A DNA stretch of 64,000 nt from an uncultured Porphyromonadaceae bacterium (GCA_905202215.1 CAJKRG010000002.1:71564-135563), one strand, 5' to 3'; positions 55,101 through 63,085 are shown, counted from the first letter of the stretch. Notes: generated by a model not told the origin, from the letters alone. A program made the numbers and translations.

Positions 55101-56610
55101 TTTTCACGTATAGAGCCTGATCGGTGGTTGTGATATCGCTTGAAAACTCGCCGACCTGATATACCTGGCCGTTATAAGTGTATTCGTAAGCCACGGCAAG
55201 CACTTCGTCGGCGTTGAGGGCCGAGCGAACCGAAATATAACCGAGAGTGGAGTTGAGGGTATATTCGCTTGAACTGAGCAGACGCGCGCTCTCGACCTTT
55301 TCGTAGGCGCTTCCGCCTTCGATTCCGTATGTGCCGAGGGGTTCGAGCACCTGGGTTACCTGGTTGATGTTTCGTGCTCCCGGATAATCAGTCTTGATGG
55401 TGGACAGGAGGTTGTTGGAGGCGTTTGCCGGATTGGGAAGCGCCGGATTGGTCTGCCAGTAGGTGTTGCCCAGCACTCGGTTCTCGCCGAGGTCCTGAAA
55501 CGCCACAAGATTGCGGCTCTGGTCGAAACGGCCGTTCTTATTGGTGATCCACACCTCTATGCGGGTGATTTTTATGCCCGATGACACATATGGGAGATGT
55601 GAGGCGAATTTATCGTAATTGTCGCGGAAATAATGGGCCAGAAAATAATGGCGGTTCTGGTCGTACTGGTCGGCATTGATCGTGAATTCAGTCGTCTGGG
55701 CACCTCCCTTTGTATTGACGGTCTTGGATTCTGAGTTCTGTTGTGAAACGAGAGCGGTTGCCGTGAGTTTGCCGAACTGCAATTTTGCCTTGACGCCGAA
55801 AAGGGCCGTACCTCCGCGAATGAGCGAAGAGCCGGTGGTCATCGACACGTTGCCGGCCTCGATGGTCTTCACGATATCGTCTTCCTCGCCCTCATAGGCA
55901 AGTTTGAGGTTTTTTGAGTCGAAATCGAAGGTTGCATCGGTGTTATAGGTCATATTGAAGCGCAGGCGGTTTCCCACGCTTGCTGCTATCGTGGCCTGGA
56001 TTTTCTGGTCGAAGTCGAAATAGGTCTTGCGCCGAGCCGACAGTGATAGGGCCGGATTGTCGGTCTTGTTGCTTTTAATACCCATGGAAACCTGCACGGA
56101 TCCCTGGGTCTTCAGCGATACACCTCCCGGGCCGAAAATCTTTTCAAGAGGGCCGAGAGCGAAGTTCATGTCGAGGATATTGAAAGGTTCCTTTTCCTTG
56201 TCGGTGATGAGTCCGAGATTGCGCTCGCGGTAGAAACGCTGCATATTCAGGCGCAGCTGCCAGTTTTCATACTGCTGCTTTGTGAGCATGAAAGGTGTGC
56301 CTATCTGGAGGCCTCCCAGATAGGTCCGGACAATATAGTTGCCTGATGCCGGGTCGAAATCGGCTGTGGTCGTGATGTTGGATGGTGTACTGAGATCGTA
56401 TCCGAGCTCGTCGGACATAAGGTCCTCGTAGTTTCGCGGCACTGTCGGCCGAGTTCCGAAGGGCAGCCCCAGACTGTCGCCTTGTTGCGGGGGCGGAAAG
56501 GCTGCCGGCGCGGGCGCGCCGAATGATGGCGGCATTTCTTGTGCACGCAGACCGGATGGCAGCAGTAATGCCGCTATAACCAGCGATATATATGACAAGA
56601 ATCTGCGCAA
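49198..56610 (-). CDS. sprA: SprA/Sov, type IX secretion translocon
   Basis: A 2470-residue outer-membrane protein, the usual size of SprA (Sov). The signal peptide is MRRFLSYISLVIAALLLPSG...AQ, followed by a proline-rich stretch. Long beta-strand-rich repeats run through the whole protein, with conserved pieces such as GGVSLKTQGSVQVSMGIKSN and MNDPAGDNYHFYRGYDYDE-like segments. The C-terminus is a barrel strand (SSYGISLNLSLAR). In Flavobacterium SprA forms a giant 36-strand barrel that passes folded cargo to the surface. No other type IX component is in the window. A likely cargo is encoded at 7610-9751. It lies downstream of ruvA. Confidence 0.95.
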   Translation of the reverse strand: MRRFLSYISLVIAALLLPSGLRAQEMPPSFGAPAPAAFPPPQQGDSLGLPFGTRPTVPRNYEDLMSDELGYDLSTPSNITTTADFDPASGNYIVRTYLGGLQIGTPFMLTKQQYENWQLRLNMQRFYRERNLGLITDKEKEPFNILDMNFALGPLEKIFGPGGVSLKTQGSVQVSMGIKSNKTDNPALSLSARRKTYFDFDQKIQATIAASVGNRLRFNMTYNTDATFDFDSKNLKLAYEGEEDDIVKTIEAGNVSMTTGSSLIRGGTALFGVKAKLQFGKLTATALVSQQNSESKTVNTKGGAQTTEFTINADQYDQNRHYFLAHYFRDNYDKFASHLPYVSSGIKITRIEVWITNKNGRFDQSRNLVAFQDLGENRVLGNTYWQTNPALPNPANASNNLLSTIKTDYPGARNINQVTQVLEPLGTYGIEGGSAYEKVESARLLSSSEYTLNSTLGYISVRSALNADEVLAVAYEYTYNGQVYQVGEFSSDITTTDQALYVKMLKSTTTSPKLPMWHLMMKNVYSLGGYQIQKAKFKLNIKYLSDTTGTQINYLPVARLNNKPLLQVMNLDRIDSNEQSNPDGFFDFIDGYTIYPSTGKLVFPVVEPFGSHLASVIGNPVVAEKYVYQELYDSTLVVARQYADKNKFILSGEYQASAGSQIRLNAMNVPRGSVIVMAGGVQLTENSDYTVDYAMGIVTITNQSIIDSGQNISVTLENQSMFSTQRKTLLGLDLQYQLNKNFNIGATILHFSEKALIEKVNIGDETVNNSMFGVNMAYNGEFMWLTNLINKIPTVNATQPSRLSFTAEAAKLMPHAQKSGSNKGSSYIDDFESTQTGIDLRSPYSWFLASTPYESGANALFPEAAQSNNINYGKNRALLNWYYIDRLFTQRNSSMCPGYIKSDLKQLSNPYVREVRVNEVFPGRELTYGESSTIQTLNLSFYPSERGPYNLDDTGIDDQGYLTNPEKRWGGIMRRLDNTNFEQSNIEYVQFWLMSPFLDPEADNLEGGDLYLNFGEISEDILKDGLKSYENGIPYDGNDQYLTETVWGRVSQQNSLTYSFDNNNGARVAQDVGLDGLPNDDEFAFPSYSEYVNNISRRVSPEALQRMQTDPFSPLNDPAGDNYHFYRGYDYDEQRLSILERYKRYNGVEGNSLSPEDAADPLYQSSRSVPDVEDINQDNTLNEYERYFQYRVSIRPQDLEVGRNYITDKRVTVVPTRDGENQMVEWYQFKIPLSDYERVVGSISDFSTIRFARMFLTGFKKTTHLRFATLELVRGEWRPYDFNLNTRGDAPAQGQLDISVVNIEENSTREPVNYVLPPGVTRISDPGQTQITQLNEQSMSLKLTGLTAGDARGVYRNTQLDLRNYQRMQMWVHAEALINNVTALRSGELSVFVRLGTDVKNNYYEYEVPLELTPPGTYNDATRAEVWPRSNYLDFNLQALVDLKKERNRAKRAEEEGVGYGVLFTGRDPANERNRMAVMGNPSLSDVRVMLVGVRNNSATTKDGTVWVNELKVTDFNESGGWAAKANATLNVSDVATLNLGAHYESAGFGSVDQSLNERRLDDYSQFNVAVQADLGHFLPEKAKLKAPIYYSMTKERTAPKYNPLDQDVLLKDALDDCADKAERDSISAYAIERTSVQNFSISGLKFDVRSAKPMPWDPANFTFNFSFTKQSKNDPTTEYENTNDYRGSLAYNYSPYFKPFKPFKNLKSKSKNARFLKDWELSWLPTNISFMTNMTRYYYEQQTRSETDVMFQLPVSVSKNWLWDRQFAITWNITKTLSLSFNSNTSARIEETVGAVNKKLFPDKYRDWKDTVWQSLRSMGTPWSYNQTFTGQYKAPFSKIAFLDYLTGNVSYNATYRWDRGATIDGIQVGNSIANQAAWTADGRINFETLYNKIPILRDVTKRFANTRPTSRTPRKAKKFERTYKLKEDTSLVIKHNLRTAKIKVSATTTDGKPFVIKSKVIDNNTIEVLNRGTDNIKFTVIEVLKEDKSLWRNIGEYALRVVTSPRNVALRYRSTSSLNLPLFRPEIGNIFGQTTSQGPMSPGLDFAFGFTDEKYIDKALSRGWLITDDGQTSPAIWARTNELNLEVNLELFKGFKVQLTFNRTDNRNSQIQFMYAGMPTSLSGSYTRTHCAILTALKGSKADDGYRSAAFDKFLENIPEIRRRVEAQYIGTRYPTGGFMSDNIAAGQPFNPETGTVSETSSDVLIPAFLAAYTGRSAATETLDPFPSFAAALPNWRITYDGFINLGNMRNIFKTFTVNHAYQCTYSVGSYSSYLNWASVDGSENLGYTLDELTGEPIPSSPYNISSVTITERFAPLFGINATLKNDLQFNAEYRDQRTLTLNTSAGQLVEATQRAIRIGAGYKIIGFNTVLKMKGSGTGVSNDLTLNAECTFQHNQALIRRIEGNYTQPTSGSNTIGINFTASYILSKRLTVSAYFDHQVNSPIVTTSSYPTTNSSYGISLNLSLAR

Positions 56611-56667
56611 CGTTCGGTTTAATACACTTGCCCGGTATATCCGGAATCGAAGGATTATAAGTTAATG

Positions 56668-56705
56668 AACGATTACGGCCCGGTTTCTGTCGGGCGATAA
56701 TCGTT
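56668..56705 (-). terminator. Hairpin between ruvA and sprA
   Basis: Arms AACGATTA/TAATCGTT (56668-56675 with 56698-56705) and GCCCG/CGGGC (56678-56682 with 56691-56695), with a 2x2 internal loop. The minus-strand downstream side is only moderately T-rich, so a partial terminator or a processing site is possible. No TAnnTTTG promoter for sprA was seen in 56611-56749. Confidence 0.55.
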
Positions 56706-56749
56706 GTTCTCCAACTGTCATATTTTCCCCGAAAGGAAAAATATGTTGT

Positions 56750-57334
56750 TTACATCATAGTCAGAGCCTTCTTGATGGCACTCTCTACTTTTAGCTGCGG
56801 ATCTGCGTCGAAAAGCTGCCTGAGAACTTTCTCGCTTGCTTTACGGTCGAAGCCGAGCATGGTAAGAGCGGCCAGCGCCTCCTCATGGGCGGCTGAAGTG
56901 CTGTGACTGCTTATATTTAACGTAGCGTCGGCCAGTTTTATTTTGTCGCGGAGATCCACTATTATTCTTTCGGCTGTTTTGGCTCCGATACCTTTGACCG
57001 CTTTGAGCCGTCTGGCATCGCCCGATGATATGACGGCGGCAAGTTCTTCGCCAGGAAGCGACGACAGCAGAATGAGGGCTGTAGCGGCCCCGACACCTGA
57101 TACGCCTATGAGAGAGCGGAATAACTCGCGCTCGCGTTCTTCCGTGAAACCGTAGAGTGTCCATGTGTCCTCGCGGATCACCTCGTGGACAAGTATTTTG
57201 GCGTTGTCCTTTCCGTTGAGAGCATCATAGGACTGAAGGCTTATGTTAAGAAGATAGGCCACACCTCCGGCTGTCTCGATGATGACGGAGGCAGGTGTGA
57301 GAGAGGCTATTTGTCCACGTATATATTCAATCAT
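56750..57334 (-). CDS. ruvA: Holliday junction branch-migration protein RuvA
   Basis: A 194-residue protein. The N-terminal OB domain is MIEYIRGQIASLTPASVIIETAGGVAYLLNIS. The paired helix-hairpin-helix motifs are LFRSLIGVSGVGAATALILLS and LKAVKGIGAKTAERIIVDLRDKI. The C-terminal domain III (ALTMLGFDRKASEKVLRQL) contacts RuvB. RuvA holds the four-way junction while RuvB pumps it. The ATG overlaps the stop of the glycerate kinase frame (ATGA). Confidence 0.97.
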   Translation of the reverse strand: MIEYIRGQIASLTPASVIIETAGGVAYLLNISLQSYDALNGKDNAKILVHEVIREDTWTLYGFTEERERELFRSLIGVSGVGAATALILLSSLPGEELAAVISSGDARRLKAVKGIGAKTAERIIVDLRDKIKLADATLNISSHSTSAAHEEALAALTMLGFDRKASEKVLRQLFDADPQLKVESAIKKALTMM

Positions 57335-58344
57335 AGCAGTTTTTTGATAAGAGGCAGTGAGGCCTCTGCTGTTTCTAATAGAGAGCGATAAGGATTGAGG
57401 GGGAGGGGAGCGCCGTCGGGCACGCAGGCAAATACGTTGTCGAGTTCTACTGCGTCGGTCTTTGAACCGCAGAATGTCACGGCCGGAATGCCATGTCTGT
57501 CCGCGTAGTCATAGACAGCGGCTACGGCCTTGCCTCCCATTGTCTGTGAGTCTGCCCGTCCCTCGCCGGTGATGATGAGTTCGGGGTATAATCCGGCAAG
57601 TGTTTTTTCGAGTATGACCGGCGCTCCGAACGTGACCGGACAACCGACTATGCTTTCAAGCGCGAATCCGATTCCGCCTCCGGCGCCTCCGTGAAGGTCG
57701 GGCCCGGGGAAGAGCTGTTTCAGGCGTTTGAAAAGAGCTGCGCACCATTCCGTGTCTTTGCGGTCGGCCCCTTTCTGAGCTATGAACGACATGGCCGACA
57801 GTGAGTCGGCGGAATAGAGCGGGGCACTGACATCGGCCAGTCCCCGGAGCTTGTCTCTGTAGAGACCGGCAAGTCCTTCGGGAGCTTTGACTGCGGTCGG
57901 CAGTCCGTCGTTGTCCCGTTCGATGACATATCCCATGCCTTCCAGCATACCGAGACCTCCGTCGGCGGTATGTGTGCCCCCTATGCCGATGTCGATATGA
58001 CGATAGCGGCCGCTCCCGGCAGCACGCCTGATGGCGCGACCGACTTCAACCGAGCTTCTTTGCCGCAAAGGGAGTTCACGGGAGCATACCGCAGGCTGCC
58101 ACGGCAGTCCTTCTCCGCATGATGGGATGTATGCTGTCGGTGTCCCGTCGATACCGATATAGTGGTAAAAGCCGTCTTCGGTCGTTTCGGCGCCGAGAGC
58201 GCAGGCTGTACCTTCTCCGCCGTCGGCCATGGCCACAACGCGTATCTCATGTCCGGACAGGCCGGACAGTCCTTCCCGTATAGCCGCTCCGGCGCGTAGC
58301 GAACTCAGTGTGCCTTTGAATTTATCGCTTGCTATTACTATCAT
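57331..58344 (-). CDS. Glycerate kinase domain (possible separate gene inside the fused frame)
   Basis: From the ATG at 58344 this segment encodes 337 residues of a glycerate kinase (GlxK/GarK type): MIVIASDKFKGTLSSLRAG at the N-terminus, MADGGEGTACAL, GIGGTHTADGGLGML, GGAGGGIGFALE and ITGEGRADSQTMGGKA. The family normally has about 370 residues, so it is somewhat short but shows all motifs. It makes phosphoglycerate from glycerate in the cytosol. The stop overlaps ruvA. It is in frame with the TamB-like coding region, with no intervening stop. It is listed separately because the ATG is exactly where a family N-terminus should be and because a cytosolic enzyme makes little sense on the end of TamB. 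Confidence 0.8.
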   Translation of the reverse strand: MIVIASDKFKGTLSSLRAGAAIREGLSGLSGHEIRVVAMADGGEGTACALGAETTEDGFYHYIGIDGTPTAYIPSCGEGLPWQPAVCSRELPLRQRSSVEVGRAIRRAAGSGRYRHIDIGIGGTHTADGGLGMLEGMGYVIERDNDGLPTAVKAPEGLAGLYRDKLRGLADVSAPLYSADSLSAMSFIAQKGADRKDTEWCAALFKRLKQLFPGPDLHGGAGGGIGFALESIVGCPVTFGAPVILEKTLAGLYPELIITGEGRADSQTMGGKAVAAVYDYADRHGIPAVTFCGSKTDAVELDNVFACVPDGAPLPLNPYRSLLETAEASLPLIKKLL

Positions 58345-61300
58345 TTCGGGTAGTGTCGGATTCAGACGTTTTTTACGGAACTTGCGCAGGAAAGAAAGAA
58401 AATCGTCGAAATCTCGGCGGAAAACTATGCCTATGCCCTGAGTGGTCTGAGCCGAACGCACATAGAAGTTGCGGTCGTTATACCGGTTGTATGCCTTCAG
58501 ACGCCATGATCCTCGTTTGTTGAGCAGGTATTCGATGTCGAAATCGCCGACAAACTGATTGGTGTTTAGGCTTTTGTCGCGATAGCCGAAATTGCCGTTG
58601 AAAAGAAGACGGTTGTTGAGCAGGCGGCTCGACAAAGCCACATCGACCTCTACATCGGAGAAGTCGCCGCGGTCGCTTCGCAGGTTAGGCGCAATGCTCC
58701 AGTTGTCGCTCAATTTGCCGAGCATGTTTCCGAGCTGACTCGATATAGTCGACGATGCAACCGAGAAAAGCTCGCTGCCCTTGGTGGTGGAGGCCATGTA
58801 GTCGGGGGTGTAGAAACGGTTGAGCGCCAGGAGGTAGATGATCTGACGGTTCATCATGTCGGCTGTGCTGACGATACTGCGCACCTTGCGGTAGGTGTCG
58901 GATGTAAGAGTCGGAAATTCGAGGTCGAAGTCGATCGATGGTTGGCGTATGTCGCCGCTGACAAGCATGAGGGCATGGACCGGTACGTTGGTGCGGCTCA
59001 CCTCCTTGTCCTGGAGGAATGATTCGTCGAGGTCACTGAGGTTGGCGTTGGTGGCATAGTAGGCCTGAAGATTGGTCTTCACGGCATATGGATCGCCGTC
59101 GAAACGGATCTCGCTGCCCTCCTTGATTGTGAAGTCGCGTATTATGATGTCCTGAAGTGTGAACCGGTAGCTGCCTGACAGGACTTTGTAGGCTCCCCAG
59201 ATGTTGAGGGAATTGTCTACCGAATGGTATGCCAGATGCAGACTGCCTTCGCCTGTAGCCTTGATTTCGTCACCGGCCATAGGATCCATCACCAGCGTCA
59301 TCTGCGCGTCTTTGGTTATGCCGACACGGAGATCCATATTGTATGCCGACGGTTCGTCGGTGTTCGAGGCTTTTATGCGGCTTTTAAGTTCACGGACTAT
59401 GGCGGGAGTGTCGTCGTGCCGATCCTGCAGGCGGAGGGTGTCGGGCGTGACATCACGGAAGTTAAGGAACGAGTAAGTCTCGGCATCAAGACGGTCGGAG
59501 AGCACGAAGGTGAATGTCGAGCGTGGTGCGGTCGTCATGTCTACCCTGATATCCACTACTCCCGGATAGCCTGATATGGAAGCTCCGCCGTTGCCGTATA
59601 TGGTGCCGTACCAGTCGGGATATTGTTTGGGAGTCGCGTTGAAACTCAGGAAATCGCGGGCATGTGAGATATCGAATTTGAATACCGGCTCCTTGAAATA
59701 GGTGTGGCGCACAATACCGTCGAGTTTTGCCGTGTGGCCTTCGACGTCCTGGATGGTAACATCGTTGAGACGTATCACTCCCGGAGTCATATATACGCTG
59801 TCGTTGGCTGTATACCACGTGTTGGTGAAATCTATCTTCATTTTCACGTCTTCGGCCATTACTTGTCCTTCGAGGTCTACTTCCTTGAAGGTGCCGAAAA
59901 GACGGCAGTGTCCGCTTGCATGGCCGTCTATGTCGGAGGCAAAGGCCTCCATGAAGGGCTTGAGGAAGCCTACGGGTACATGGCGGGCGTTGAAGTCGAT
60001 GTCGAGCGCCTCGCCCATCGGGAATATTTTGCCGGCAATGCGGCTTTTGTCACCCTGCGGGCCGGTGATGTCGGCGTCGAAGGCGAACGCCTTGTTGTCG
60101 TTGTCCCAGAATGCCTCGATGTCGGCGTCGCCTATGGTGCAGCGGTTGTAGCCTATGCTGTCGACGTGTAGTTTCGGGCAATATAGCTCCGGCGCGCTTC
60201 CGAGCAGGCGGCGGGCGCTGAAACGGCCCGTGGCACGGCCTCCGATCATGGCCTTGTCGATCTCAAGGGTCTCGAAGATGGGGAGCAGGGCTATGGAGCG
60301 GAGATCGATGGTGATGTTGTCGTCTTCTTCATGGCCGGCTGTGCCGTCGATGGCTATCGACTGTCTGTCGGCGTCGAGACCGAAGCCTTCGACGCGAATT
60401 TCTTTTCCGACGGAGATGCGCGATTTTCTGATGTTCCAGGTTTCGTCGCCGAAATTGATGGTGCCGGGATTGAAATTGACTATAAGCGGTATGGGACTGA
60501 GCATGGACGGATCTTTCTGTGCCGGAGCGGGCAGGATCTCGGTGCTGAACGACATGGAGCCGTTCAGCGGTATCTTGCGTTCTATCATCCAGTCGATGCG
60601 TGTGTCGATCAGATTGTTGGCGCCGTTGATCAGACCGGTAAGTGCCATATCGCCTTTGTTGGTCGGGATCTGGGTGGTCACATATATATATGAGCGGTCG
60701 GCTCCGCTGTCCATGGAGGCATGCAGAGCCGTACTCTCGATGAGTTTGTCGCCGTTGCGCAGATAGGGGATATCGAACGAGAGCGAGGCGCGTCCGATGC
60801 GGCTGTCGAAATCGCCCTGAAGATCCGCGTCATGGACTATATGGACTGGCAGCCCGAAAAACTCCGTGACGTTCTCCGACGGCAGCAGAGTGAAATTGAA
60901 TTTGAAATCGTTGACTTTCGACTCGTCGGGTTGGCTCATTTCAGGTAACAGCGCCGGCATGAAGTGAGCGGCCATGTCCTTGAGCTGTGGAACGAGTGTG
61001 GCGAAATTATATTCTCCCTCGAATGTTCCTCTGATGATGTCGGAGTCGATATCGATTGTGGCGGGGTCGGATTTGCTGTCGGCGTTGACAGTGAAGTCAT
61101 CAATGCGCAGTCCGCGGTTATTGTTGTCGAGCCAGCGGATATCGTTGAGTTTTATAAATCCGTGTCCGTGGGTGAAATCGGCCATGTCGAGGTCTGTGTT
61201 GAGTTTCGCACCGAAGCGGTAGCCTTCGTGCCCGCTGTCGAGACCGAGGGCGTTGAAGTCCACATTGGCAACCATTGCTGTCGCCTGAAGACGCTTGCCT

Positions 61301-62853
61301 TCGTCGTTGTCGGTATACAGCGTATAGGCGTGGACTATGGCGGAAGGGTCGTTCATGTCGGCTCTTACTTCGAGCTGTTTCTTGTTTTCGAGACCGATCG
61401 AGAGGTCTATGTCGCTGTATGTGTAGCCGTGGAAGTCGAAATCGTCTATCTCGGCCTTGATTTCGCCGGAGGCCCTATAGCCGGTGCGCCCCTTGCCTTC
61501 TATGCGTCCGCTGATGAGTCCCAGCTCGTTTTTCCCGGTGACAAGGCCGAGGTTAAGCTCTTTGAAAGATGTTTTGCCGCTTATGGCGAATGTCTTATGG
61601 CCGAGAATGGTATAATTGGCGGTAAGATTCAGTTCGCCGGCCGTTCCGTCGGTGCGCACGGTTATATGGCCGCGGTCCTGATTGCCCTCGGCCTTGAGCG
61701 ATACGGCCTGGGCGGCTATGGATTCGATAGCTTTTTTCTGCGCCGCCCCGAGATATGGCGCGGCGATGGTTCCGGCTTCCTCTCCGTCGACGGCGGCCGT
61801 ACAGTTCTCGAGCCTGTATTCATAGCCTTCGTCGGTCTTGCGGGCGTTTCCGCGCAGACGCAGTGCGAAGGCGCCGCCCTCCGAGTCGGAGAGGGCGAAA
61901 TTACCGATTTCAGCCGATTTGTCGCCCAGGCTTATATCGAATTCGAGGGCGAGCGGACGGTCTATATGGTCGAGTGCGGGCAGAAATGCCTTCAGGTCGG
62001 GGGGATAGATACGGCTGCGGGCGGAGGTGCCTACGACCAGAGGTGTTTCCGACAGTGCGCGCGGGATATCGGCATACCCGTCGTAGTGCAGTTCCATCGG
62101 CTTGAGGGCGAACTGGCTACCCGGTAGTTCGATGGAGAAGCTGTTTACGACAAGACCCTGATGCCCGACCGAAATTTTCGACTGTATGCGGCTCAGTTCG
62201 AATCCGCTCCGCTCTCTGAACGAAAGGTGCTCCAGTTCGACATCGTATTTGTCGGAACTTAGGTCGGGTATATAGGCGTTTAACTCTAAATCGCTGATGG
62301 CGGCGTGGTTCGGGTCGAAATGTCCGGCCTCAGGCGCAGGTTCGGAAAGAACGTTGTAGCTCAGACTGGAACGCCGCAGTATCACGGTGTTGATTTTGAG
62401 ATGGAATGAACTCTGGCGCCGTCCGCTGCGCCGGTCTTTTTTTATGTGGCTGAGTATCTCTTCGAGATTTACGGGCGAATTTTTGTCCGGACGCCAGAAA
62501 TTGAAGCGCGCGCTGTCGACAAGCGCGTAGTCGACAATCAGTTCGCCGCTGCGCAGGAAATGGTATAGCTCGAAGCCGGCGCTGACAGTCGCTATCGAGG
62601 CGACAGTGTCGGCTTCTGCAGGCCGGATCACGCGGATGCCTTTGACCGACAGCCTGTTGAACGGATGTATGCTCACTTCGTCGATATCGACCTGTGCTCC
62701 AAGCAGACGCGAAAGCTCGCGGCTTGCCGTGTCGCGTACTTCGTTTTGCACCGGCGGAGTGGAGAGCAGTACATATAATGATGCCGGAAGTGCTACGGCA
62801 AGCACCAGCAGCACTACGGCGACGGCTCTGAATATTTTCCAAGCAAGCTTCAT
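57331..62853 (-). CDS. tamB: TamB-like translocation/assembly protein fused in frame to glycerate kinase
   Basis: One reading frame of 1840 residues. Residues 1-1503 form a TamB/DUF490 protein. There is an N-terminal membrane anchor (LAWKIFRAVAVVLLVLAVALPASL), a long repeat-rich beta-helical body, and the conserved C-terminal domain (about 1180-1495; ISSQLGNMLGKLSDNWSI, NKRGSWRLKAYNRYND, FRRDFDDFLSFL). TamB-like proteins bridge inner and outer membranes and move phospholipids or assist outer-membrane assembly. After a short basic tail the frame continues directly into a glycerate kinase. The start at 62853 is preferred over a TTG that overlaps the -7 element. Whether the fusion is real, or an indel, is treated among the findings. 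Confidence 0.85.
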   Translation of the reverse strand: MKLAWKIFRAVAVVLLVLAVALPASLYVLLSTPPVQNEVRDTASRELSRLLGAQVDIDEVSIHPFNRLSVKGIRVIRPAEADTVASIATVSAGFELYHFLRSGELIVDYALVDSARFNFWRPDKNSPVNLEEILSHIKKDRRSGRRQSSFHLKINTVILRRSSLSYNVLSEPAPEAGHFDPNHAAISDLELNAYIPDLSSDKYDVELEHLSFRERSGFELSRIQSKISVGHQGLVVNSFSIELPGSQFALKPMELHYDGYADIPRALSETPLVVGTSARSRIYPPDLKAFLPALDHIDRPLALEFDISLGDKSAEIGNFALSDSEGGAFALRLRGNARKTDEGYEYRLENCTAAVDGEEAGTIAAPYLGAAQKKAIESIAAQAVSLKAEGNQDRGHITVRTDGTAGELNLTANYTILGHKTFAISGKTSFKELNLGLVTGKNELGLISGRIEGKGRTGYRASGEIKAEIDDFDFHGYTYSDIDLSIGLENKKQLEVRADMNDPSAIVHAYTLYTDNDEGKRLQATAMVANVDFNALGLDSGHEGYRFGAKLNTDLDMADFTHGHGFIKLNDIRWLDNNNRGLRIDDFTVNADSKSDPATIDIDSDIIRGTFEGEYNFATLVPQLKDMAAHFMPALLPEMSQPDESKVNDFKFNFTLLPSENVTEFFGLPVHIVHDADLQGDFDSRIGRASLSFDIPYLRNGDKLIESTALHASMDSGADRSYIYVTTQIPTNKGDMALTGLINGANNLIDTRIDWMIERKIPLNGSMSFSTEILPAPAQKDPSMLSPIPLIVNFNPGTINFGDETWNIRKSRISVGKEIRVEGFGLDADRQSIAIDGTAGHEEDDNITIDLRSIALLPIFETLEIDKAMIGGRATGRFSARRLLGSAPELYCPKLHVDSIGYNRCTIGDADIEAFWDNDNKAFAFDADITGPQGDKSRIAGKIFPMGEALDIDFNARHVPVGFLKPFMEAFASDIDGHASGHCRLFGTFKEVDLEGQVMAEDVKMKIDFTNTWYTANDSVYMTPGVIRLNDVTIQDVEGHTAKLDGIVRHTYFKEPVFKFDISHARDFLSFNATPKQYPDWYGTIYGNGGASISGYPGVVDIRVDMTTAPRSTFTFVLSDRLDAETYSFLNFRDVTPDTLRLQDRHDDTPAIVRELKSRIKASNTDEPSAYNMDLRVGITKDAQMTLVMDPMAGDEIKATGEGSLHLAYHSVDNSLNIWGAYKVLSGSYRFTLQDIIIRDFTIKEGSEIRFDGDPYAVKTNLQAYYATNANLSDLDESFLQDKEVSRTNVPVHALMLVSGDIRQPSIDFDLEFPTLTSDTYRKVRSIVSTADMMNRQIIYLLALNRFYTPDYMASTTKGSELFSVASSTISSQLGNMLGKLSDNWSIAPNLRSDRGDFSDVEVDVALSSRLLNNRLLFNGNFGYRDKSLNTNQFVGDFDIEYLLNKRGSWRLKAYNRYNDRNFYVRSAQTTQGIGIVFRRDFDDFLSFLRKFRKKRLNPTLPEMIVIASDKFKGTLSSLRAGAAIREGLSGLSGHEIRVVAMADGGEGTACALGAETTEDGFYHYIGIDGTPTAYIPSCGEGLPWQPAVCSRELPLRQRSSVEVGRAIRRAAGSGRYRHIDIGIGGTHTADGGLGMLEGMGYVIERDNDGLPTAVKAPEGLAGLYRDKLRGLADVSAPLYSADSLSAMSFIAQKGADRKDTEWCAALFKRLKQLFPGPDLHGGAGGGIGFALESIVGCPVTFGAPVILEKTLAGLYPELIITGEGRADSQTMGGKAVAAVYDYADRHGIPAVTFCGSKTDAVELDNVFACVPDGAPLPLNPYRSLLETAEASLPLIKKLL

Positions 62854-62862
62854 TGCAAGATG

Positions 62863-62870
62863 CAAAGTTA
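62863..62870 (-). promoter_or_regulatory. Bacteroidota -7 promoter element (tamB)
   Basis: Minus-strand TAACTTTG matches TAnnTTTG, only about ten bases before the ATG at 62853, so the transcript would be nearly leaderless. Confidence 0.5.
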
Positions 62871-62940
62871 CGATAAATTATGGTTTTGTGGTATCCTGAA
62901 GCACCTTTTTACATTTTATGAAAAAATTTTTCAATAAAAT

Positions 62941-62971
62941 TTTGCAGGTTTCAAAACTTTACATACCTTTG
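62941..62971 (+). promoter_or_regulatory. Bacteroidota promoter of the ABC transporter unit
   Basis: -33 TTTG (62941-62944) and -7 TACCTTTG (62964-62971), 19 bases apart, a close match to consensus. The predicted transcript starts near 62978. Confidence 0.7.
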
Positions 62972-63028
62972 CGGTGTGTTAGATGACTACAACACTATAT
63001 TTGTCAAACAGCAAAAATCCCTCCCGCC

Positions 63029-63085
63029 ATGGATTCGTTTATCACCGTTCTCCTATCCATCCTTCTGTTTATCCTTATTCTCTGA
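63029..63085 (+). CDS. Hydrophobic 18-codon ORF in the ABC leader
   Basis: ATG at 63029 to TGA at 63083-63085 encodes MDSFITVLLSILLFILIL, almost purely a membrane helix. It ends five bases before the ABC ATPase ATG, lies wholly in the predicted leader, and is in a different frame. It could be a tiny membrane subunit or a leader peptide that controls the ABC genes by coupling. No strong ribosome-binding site is seen, so it may be chance. Confidence 0.35.
   Translation: MDSFITVLLSILLFILIL

Noticed and set aside
50000..56600. Long open frames opposite sprA (plus strand), such as 51112-52845
   Set aside because: They mirror the codon pattern of sprA, lack family motifs and have no promoter; they are shadows of the real gene.
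60964..62127. 387-codon plus-strand frame opposite tamB
   Set aside because: Composition biased to Val/Glu/Gly as expected from the complement of a Bacteroidales gene; no motifs or start signals.
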